NCBI RefSeq assembly: GCF_016786325.1
Contig: NZ_JADWYU010000108.1
Coordinates: 1 to 45,819 of the forward strand
DNA: 45,819 nucleotides
Origin: Frankia nepalensis
Lineage (GTDB): Bacteria > Actinomycetota > Actinomycetes > Frankiales > Frankiaceae
Direction: 5' to 3'
The notes beneath the pieces are model-generated. The model was not told the DNA's origin and did no database searches. It worked only from the letters and a program-made list of their open reading frames with translations. Made by a program: the position numbers and the translations under genes. Positions 41,674 through 45,819 of this stretch are shown piece after piece; position 1 is the stretch's first letter; every line of letters begins with the position of its first letter.

Positions 41674-44010
41674 ATGAGCCTGACCTCGGACCCGTCCCCG
41701 GCGACGCCGGCGGCGCAGCCGACGTCTGCCCGGTCGGGGTTCCTCTCGGATCGGCGAGGCCGATCCGAGAGGTCCGCCGTCGCCGGGCCACTGCTGGTGA
41801 CCACCCGCCCAGGCGCGCGTCCCGGCAGGCCCGCGCTGCTGCCCGACCCGGCGGCGCAGACCTCCCAGATCGCGACCTCCCGGATCGCGACCTCCCGGAT
41901 CGACTTCGTCGATCCGGCAGGGACCCCGGTCGTCGATCCGGCTGAGAGACCGAGCCTCGCCGGTCCGGCGGGGCTCGCGGGCCCGCTGGCCACCGCCTCC
42001 GGCCCCGCGGCGGCGAGACTCGCGATGCCCGGCCTGAGCCTGCCGGACCTGGGCCTGCCCGGGCGCGAGACGATCGGCGGCGTGGCGGCCCAGGCCGCCG
42101 CCGCGACGGCGAATGCCCGTGACTATCTCCTCTCCCTGCAGGCCGAGGACGGCTGGTGGAAGGGCGAGCTGGAGACGAACGTCACGATGGACGCCGAGGA
42201 CCTCATGCTTCGCCAGTTCCTCGGCATCCTGACCCCCCAGGTGGCGGCCGAATCCGGCCGTTGGCTCCGGTCGCGCCAACTGCCCGACGGCAGCTGGCCG
42301 ACCTTCTACGGCGGCCCCGGCGACCTGTCGACCACGCTGGAGGCGTACATCGGCCTGCGGCTGGCCGGCGACGAGCCGGACGCCCCGCACATGCTGGCCG
42401 CCGCGTCGTTCGTGCGCGCGGGCGGCGGGCTCGCCGCCACCCGGGTGTTCACCCGGATCTGGATGGCGTTGTTCGGCGAGTGGTCCTGGGACGAGGTCCC
42501 GGTCCTGCCGCCGGAGATCGTGCTGCTGCCGCCGTGGGTCCCGCTCAACGTCTACGACTTCGGCTGCTGGGCCCGCCAGACGGTGGTCGCCCTGACGATC
42601 GTCGGCCACTTCCGGCCGGTCCGGTCGCTCGGCTTCACCATCGACGAGCTCAAGGTGGACGCGCCGCGCCCGCCGCTGGCGCCCCTGGCCAGCTGGACCG
42701 GCGCCTTCCAGCGGCTGGACGCCGTGTTGCGCCGCTACCAGCGCCACCCGGTCCGCACACTGCGTTCCCTGGCGCTGCGCCGCGCGACCGAGTGGGTGGT
42801 CGCCCGGCAGGAGGCCGACGGCGGCTGGGGCGGCATCCAGCCACCGTGGGTCTACTCGATCATGGCCCTGCATCTGATGGGCTACCCGATGAACCACCCG
42901 GTCCTGGTCGCCGCGATGGAAGGCCTGGACGGCTTCGTCATCCGGGAACCGGCCGGGGACGACGGCGACGGCGACGGCGACGGCGACATGGTGCGCCGGC
43001 TGGAGGCGTGCCAGTCGCCGGTGTGGGACACCGCGCTGGCCGTCGTCGCGCTGGCCGACGCCGGCCTCGACGCGCACCACCCGGCGATGCGCAAGGCGGG
43101 CCAGTGGCTCCTGGACGAGGAGGTCACCATCCCGGGCGACTGGCGGGTCCGCCGGCCGAACCTGGAGCCGGGCGGCTGGGCGTTCGAGTTCGCCAACGAC
43201 ATCTACCCCGATGTCGACGACACCGCCGAGGTGGTGCTGGCGATCCAGCGGCTGCTGCACTCCGGGCTCGACGAGGTCGACCCGGCCGCGGCCAGACAGG
43301 CGCGCGGCGCGGTCGAGCGGGCGGTCAACTGGTCGGTCGGGATGCGCTCGTCGAGCGGTGCCTGGGGTGCCTTCGACGCGGACAACGTCCAGAAGCTGGC
43401 GACGAAGATCCCTTTTTGTGACTTCGGCGAGGTGATCGACCCGCCTAGCGCGGACGTCACCGCGCACATGGTCGAGATGCTCGCCGACCTGGGCCGCGCC
43501 GACCACCCGGTCACCCAGCGGGCGGTGCGCTGGCTGCTGGACAACCAGGAGCCGGGCGGCTCCTGGTTCGGCCGGTGGGGCGTCAACCATGTCTACGGCA
43601 CCGGCGCGGTGGTCCCCGCGCTGATCGGCGCCGGCGTGGCCGCCGACCACCCGGCGATCCGGGCGGCGGTGCGCTGGCTGGTCGCCCACCAGCACCCCGA
43701 CGGGGGCTGGGGCGAGGACCTGCGCTCCTACCGGGACGACGCGTGGGTGGGCCGCGGCGAGCCGACCCCCTCGCAGACCGCGTGGGCACTGCTCGCGCTG
43801 CTCGCCGCCGATCCGACCAACGAGGCGGTCGAGACCGGCGTGCGCTGGCTGTGCGCGACGCAGCGGCCGGACGGCGGCTGGGACGAGCCGTACTACACCG
43901 GAACCGGCTTCCCCTGGGACTTCTCCATCAACTATCACCTGTACCGGCTGGTCTTCCCGTTGACGGCACTGGGCCGGTACGTGACCCTCACCGGGCGGTC
44001 CGCGGCATGA
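41674..44010 (+). CDS. shc: Squalene-hopene cyclase with extended N-terminus
   Basis: Class II triterpene cyclase making hopene/hopanol from squalene at the membrane, 778 aa; GGAGGAG precedes ATG 41674. The catalytic DVDD (canonical DxDD) lies at residues 513-516 in NDIYPDVDDTAEVV. Several QW repeats are visible (QAEDGWWKGELE, QLPDGSWPTFYGG, QEADGGWGGIQP, QRPDGGWDEPYYTGTGFPWD). Usual length is about 630; the extra roughly 130 N-terminal residues are repeat-derived and likely disordered. An acidic loop before RRLEACQSPVWDTA is expanded by a GACGGC microsatellite. It is 84 bp after the prenyl synthase gene and ATGA-coupled to the next gene. Confidence 0.97.
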   Translation: MSLTSDPSPATPAAQPTSARSGFLSDRRGRSERSAVAGPLLVTTRPGARPGRPALLPDPAAQTSQIATSRIATSRIDFVDPAGTPVVDPAERPSLAGPAGLAGPLATASGPAAARLAMPGLSLPDLGLPGRETIGGVAAQAAAATANARDYLLSLQAEDGWWKGELETNVTMDAEDLMLRQFLGILTPQVAAESGRWLRSRQLPDGSWPTFYGGPGDLSTTLEAYIGLRLAGDEPDAPHMLAAASFVRAGGGLAATRVFTRIWMALFGEWSWDEVPVLPPEIVLLPPWVPLNVYDFGCWARQTVVALTIVGHFRPVRSLGFTIDELKVDAPRPPLAPLASWTGAFQRLDAVLRRYQRHPVRTLRSLALRRATEWVVARQEADGGWGGIQPPWVYSIMALHLMGYPMNHPVLVAAMEGLDGFVIREPAGDDGDGDGDGDMVRRLEACQSPVWDTALAVVALADAGLDAHHPAMRKAGQWLLDEEVTIPGDWRVRRPNLEPGGWAFEFANDIYPDVDDTAEVVLAIQRLLHSGLDEVDPAAARQARGAVERAVNWSVGMRSSSGAWGAFDADNVQKLATKIPFCDFGEVIDPPSADVTAHMVEMLADLGRADHPVTQRAVRWLLDNQEPGGSWFGRWGVNHVYGTGAVVPALIGAGVAADHPAIRAAVRWLVAHQHPDGGWGEDLRSYRDDAWVGRGEPTPSQTAWALLALLAADPTNEAVETGVRWLCATQRPDGGWDEPYYTGTGFPWDFSINYHLYRLVFPLTALGRYVTLTGRSAA
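41744..41770. repeat. 11-bp inverted repeat inside the shc leader
   Basis: TCTCGGATCGG (41744-41754) and CCGATCCGAGA (41760-41770) form a perfect stem with a CGAGG loop about 70 bases after the shc start codon. It contains, inverted, the GGCCTCGCCGATCC word found twice in the hpnE tail. A 15-bp tandem unit (CGCGACCTCCCGGAT, 41871-41885 and 41886-41900) follows downstream. Confidence 0.85.
42958..42987. repeat. GACGGC microsatellite within shc
   Basis: Four GACGGC units flanked by GAC triplets encode a Gly-Asp run (GDDGDGDGDGDM) in a surface loop of the cyclase. The unit preserves the frame, so length changes would only alter loop length. Confidence 0.9.
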
Positions 44011-45761
44011 GCAGCATCTCTGCATCCGAGAACACCGGCGATCGTCATCCTGGCGGCGCGCGGATGGCGGGGGAACCCGCCCCCGCGCACCCGCCAGCGC
44101 CCGAGGGCGCGGCGTCCGCGGACGCGCGGGCCTCGGCCGGCGCCCCCCGGGCGACGCGCCCGAGCCCCGGCGCCATTCCCCTGATCCCGACGCAGGCGGT
44201 CGGCACCGGGCCGAGCTGGAAGCCCGTCCGGCCGCCTCGGCGTGCCCGGCTCGTCGTCGCCGCGCCGATGCGGGTCGAGGCGATGGCGGCCAGCCGGTCC
44301 GGCCTGCCGCCGGACACGGTCGTGGTCCGCACCGGGATGGGCCCGGAGCGCGCCAGCCGGGCGAACCAGGCGGTGCGCGCGGCCAAGCCGGACGCGGTCG
44401 CGGTGGTCGGCGTCGCCGGCGGCCTCGGCCCTCAGGTCCGGCCGGGCGACGTCATCGTCGCGAGCGAGGTGCGCACCGGCGACGGCACGGTCACCGGCCG
44501 CTGCCCGTCGGCGCCGCTGCTCGCCGGTGAGCTGCGCCGCGCGGGGCTGACGGTGCACGTCGGGCCGGTGGTGTCGGTGCCCCGGCTCGCTGTCGGCACC
44601 GCCCGGGCCGAGCTCGCCGCGACCGGCGCGATCGCCGTCGACATGGAGTCGGCCTACCTGTCGCCGAGCGCCGTCGGCCGGCCGTTCGCCGTGGTGCGGG
44701 TGATCGTGGACACCGCCGCCGAGCCGCTCGGCCGGGTCGACCTGGCCCGCCGCGGCCTCGCCGGGCTGCGCATCCTGCGCCGGGTCGGCGAGCCGCTGGG
44801 TGCCTGGGCGGCGGCGGTCGGCCAGCGCCGGGTGCTGCTCGCGGAGCCGCGGGCCTTCTGCGCCGGCGTCGAGCGGGCCATCGAGGTCGTCGAGCGGGCT
44901 CTGGAGATCCATGGGGCGCCGGTCTACGTCCGCAAGCAGATCGTGCACAACACCCATGTCGTCAACGATCTCGCCGGTCGGGGGGCGGTCTTCGTCGACG
45001 AGCTCGACGAGGTGCCACCCGGCGCGACCGTGGTGTTCTCCGCGCACGGCGTCGCCCAGGCGGTGAGAGAGGACGCGGCTCACCGACACCTTTCAGTGAT
45101 CGACGCGACCTGCCCGCTGGTGGAGAAGGTGCACGCCGAGGCCCGCCGGTTCACCGCCCGCGGCGACACGGTGCTGCTCATCGGCCACGCCGGCCACGAG
45201 GAGGTCGACGGCACCCTCGGCGAGGCGCCCGGGCGGATCACCCTGGTCGAGTCGGCGGACGAGGTCGCCTCGCTCGAGGTGGACGACCCGGAGCGGGTCA
45301 CCTACCTGATGCAGACCACGCTGGCGGTGGACGAGGCGGAGGAGGTCGTCGACGCGCTGCGCGGCCGGTTCCCGACGATCGTCGGGCCCGGCTCGGCCGA
45401 CATCTGCTACGCCACGTCGAACCGGCAGAACGCGGTGCGCCGGGTCGCCGCCGAAGCGGACCTCGTGCTCGTCCTCGGGTCGGAGAACAGCGCCAACTCC
45501 CGCCGGCTCGTCGAGGTCTCCAAGCGGGACGGCGCCGCGTCGCACCTGGTGGAGAGCGTCGACGAGGTCCGGCTGGAGTGGCTGGTGGGCGCCGACACCA
45601 TCGGCGTCTCGGCCGGCGCGTCCGCGCCGCCGAACCTGGTCGAGGCGCTGACGGACGCCCTGGCCGGTCTCGGGGCGACGTCGATCTCGACCCGCTCGAT
45701 CGGAACCGAGTCGATCGCGTTCACCCTGCCCAAGGAGGTCCGCCGCCCCACGGGCGGCTGA
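44007..45761 (+). CDS. Fusion of HpnG-like hopanoid nucleosidase and IspH (HMBPP reductase)
   Basis: 584-aa two-domain protein, ATGA-coupled to shc. After a roughly 75-residue disordered leader, residues about 78-265 form a nucleoside phosphorylase/nucleosidase-type domain (RLVVAAPMRVEAMAAS, VVRTGMGPERAS, VAVVGVAGGLGPQVRPGDVI, AVDMESAYLS) like HpnG, which removes adenine from adenosylhopane. Residues about 273-580 are IspH/LytB, the last enzyme of the MEP pathway, with all three iron-sulfur cysteines: C285 (RAFCAGVERAI), C369 (DATCPLVEKV) and C467 (DICYATSNRQNAV), plus HNTHVVNDL and GHAGHEEVDGT. Cysteine spacing matches E. coli IspH closely. The fusion links isoprenoid precursor supply with hopanoid maturation. 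An hpnH gene would be expected beyond the window. Confidence 0.92.
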   Translation: MSSISASENTGDRHPGGARMAGEPAPAHPPAPEGAASADARASAGAPRATRPSPGAIPLIPTQAVGTGPSWKPVRPPRRARLVVAAPMRVEAMAASRSGLPPDTVVVRTGMGPERASRANQAVRAAKPDAVAVVGVAGGLGPQVRPGDVIVASEVRTGDGTVTGRCPSAPLLAGELRRAGLTVHVGPVVSVPRLAVGTARAELAATGAIAVDMESAYLSPSAVGRPFAVVRVIVDTAAEPLGRVDLARRGLAGLRILRRVGEPLGAWAAAVGQRRVLLAEPRAFCAGVERAIEVVERALEIHGAPVYVRKQIVHNTHVVNDLAGRGAVFVDELDEVPPGATVVFSAHGVAQAVREDAAHRHLSVIDATCPLVEKVHAEARRFTARGDTVLLIGHAGHEEVDGTLGEAPGRITLVESADEVASLEVDDPERVTYLMQTTLAVDEAEEVVDALRGRFPTIVGPGSADICYATSNRQNAVRRVAAEADLVLVLGSENSANSRRLVEVSKRDGAASHLVESVDEVRLEWLVGADTIGVSAGASAPPNLVEALTDALAGLGATSISTRSIGTESIAFTLPKEVRRPTGG

Positions 45762-45819
45762 CAGCTCTCGGACAGCACCCCTCGACCAGCGGCCACCGGG
45801 CGGCGTCACGATCCGCCGC

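Noticed and set aside
39811-44025. Very long minus-strand open frame (about 1,400 codons) opposite hpnE, prenyl synthase and shc
   Set aside because: It lies antisense to well-supported hopanoid genes, shows no domain and has the Arg/Gly/His/Gln-rich text typical of shadow frames in very GC-rich DNA.

Overview
The window is very GC-rich actinobacterial chromosome. GTG and TTG starts, ATGA start/stop overlaps, an XRE-DUF5753/DUF397 pair, F420-type enzymes and a complete squalene-hopene operon suggest a Frankia or Pseudofrankia-like member of the Frankiales. That placement is inferred from gene content; no rRNA or tRNA is present to confirm it.

Layout. 2-3199: two permeases (the first cut by the left edge) and the ATPase of a polyamine/Fe/aminophosphonate-type ABC importer. 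3224-5137 (minus): RecQ helicase. 5512-6644: a DUF5753 regulator overlapping tail to tail with its DUF397 partner. 7252-8583: a polynucleotide kinase-phosphatase lacking the ligase module. 8883-9947 (minus): aquaporin Z. 10342-14119: DUF2218 protein, then a two-component pair in which a receiver domain is fused to a thioredoxin-reductase-like flavoprotein and the kinase carries a cyclic-nucleotide-binding domain. 14150-14611 (minus): a deazaflavin-dependent nitroreductase-like protein.

15050-27964 is a coherent reductive pyrimidine catabolism locus: a MocR-type regulator facing away from beta-ureidopropionase, dihydropyrimidinase, (methyl)malonate-semialdehyde dehydrogenase, an F420-dependent LLM oxidoreductase, a four-gene ABC importer with an NMT1/THI5-like lipoprotein, and a class III aminotransferase. 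Together these would import a pyrimidine and carry dihydrouracil through beta-alanine and malonate semialdehyde to acetyl-CoA. No classical dihydropyrimidine dehydrogenase is present, which makes the LLM enzyme the candidate for the first, reductive step.

28000-30060 is a small accessory island with duplicated genes for tiny secreted tyrosine-rich proteins, their near-identical 226-bp leaders, and a structure resembling group II intron domain V. 30192-34115 (minus) holds an ADP-ribosylglycohydrolase fused to a dual-specificity phosphatase and an MMPL transporter. 34116-35383 has no gene but contains a tandem 134-bp hairpin repeat.

35384-45761 is an SDR gene followed by the hopanoid operon hpnC-hpnD-hpnE-polyprenyl synthase-shc-(hpnG::ispH). 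The last gene fuses a hopanoid nucleosidase domain to IspH, so one protein joins isoprenoid precursor supply to hopanoid side-chain processing. Several proteins here carry long low-complexity tails, and exact repeats are shared between hpnE and shc.
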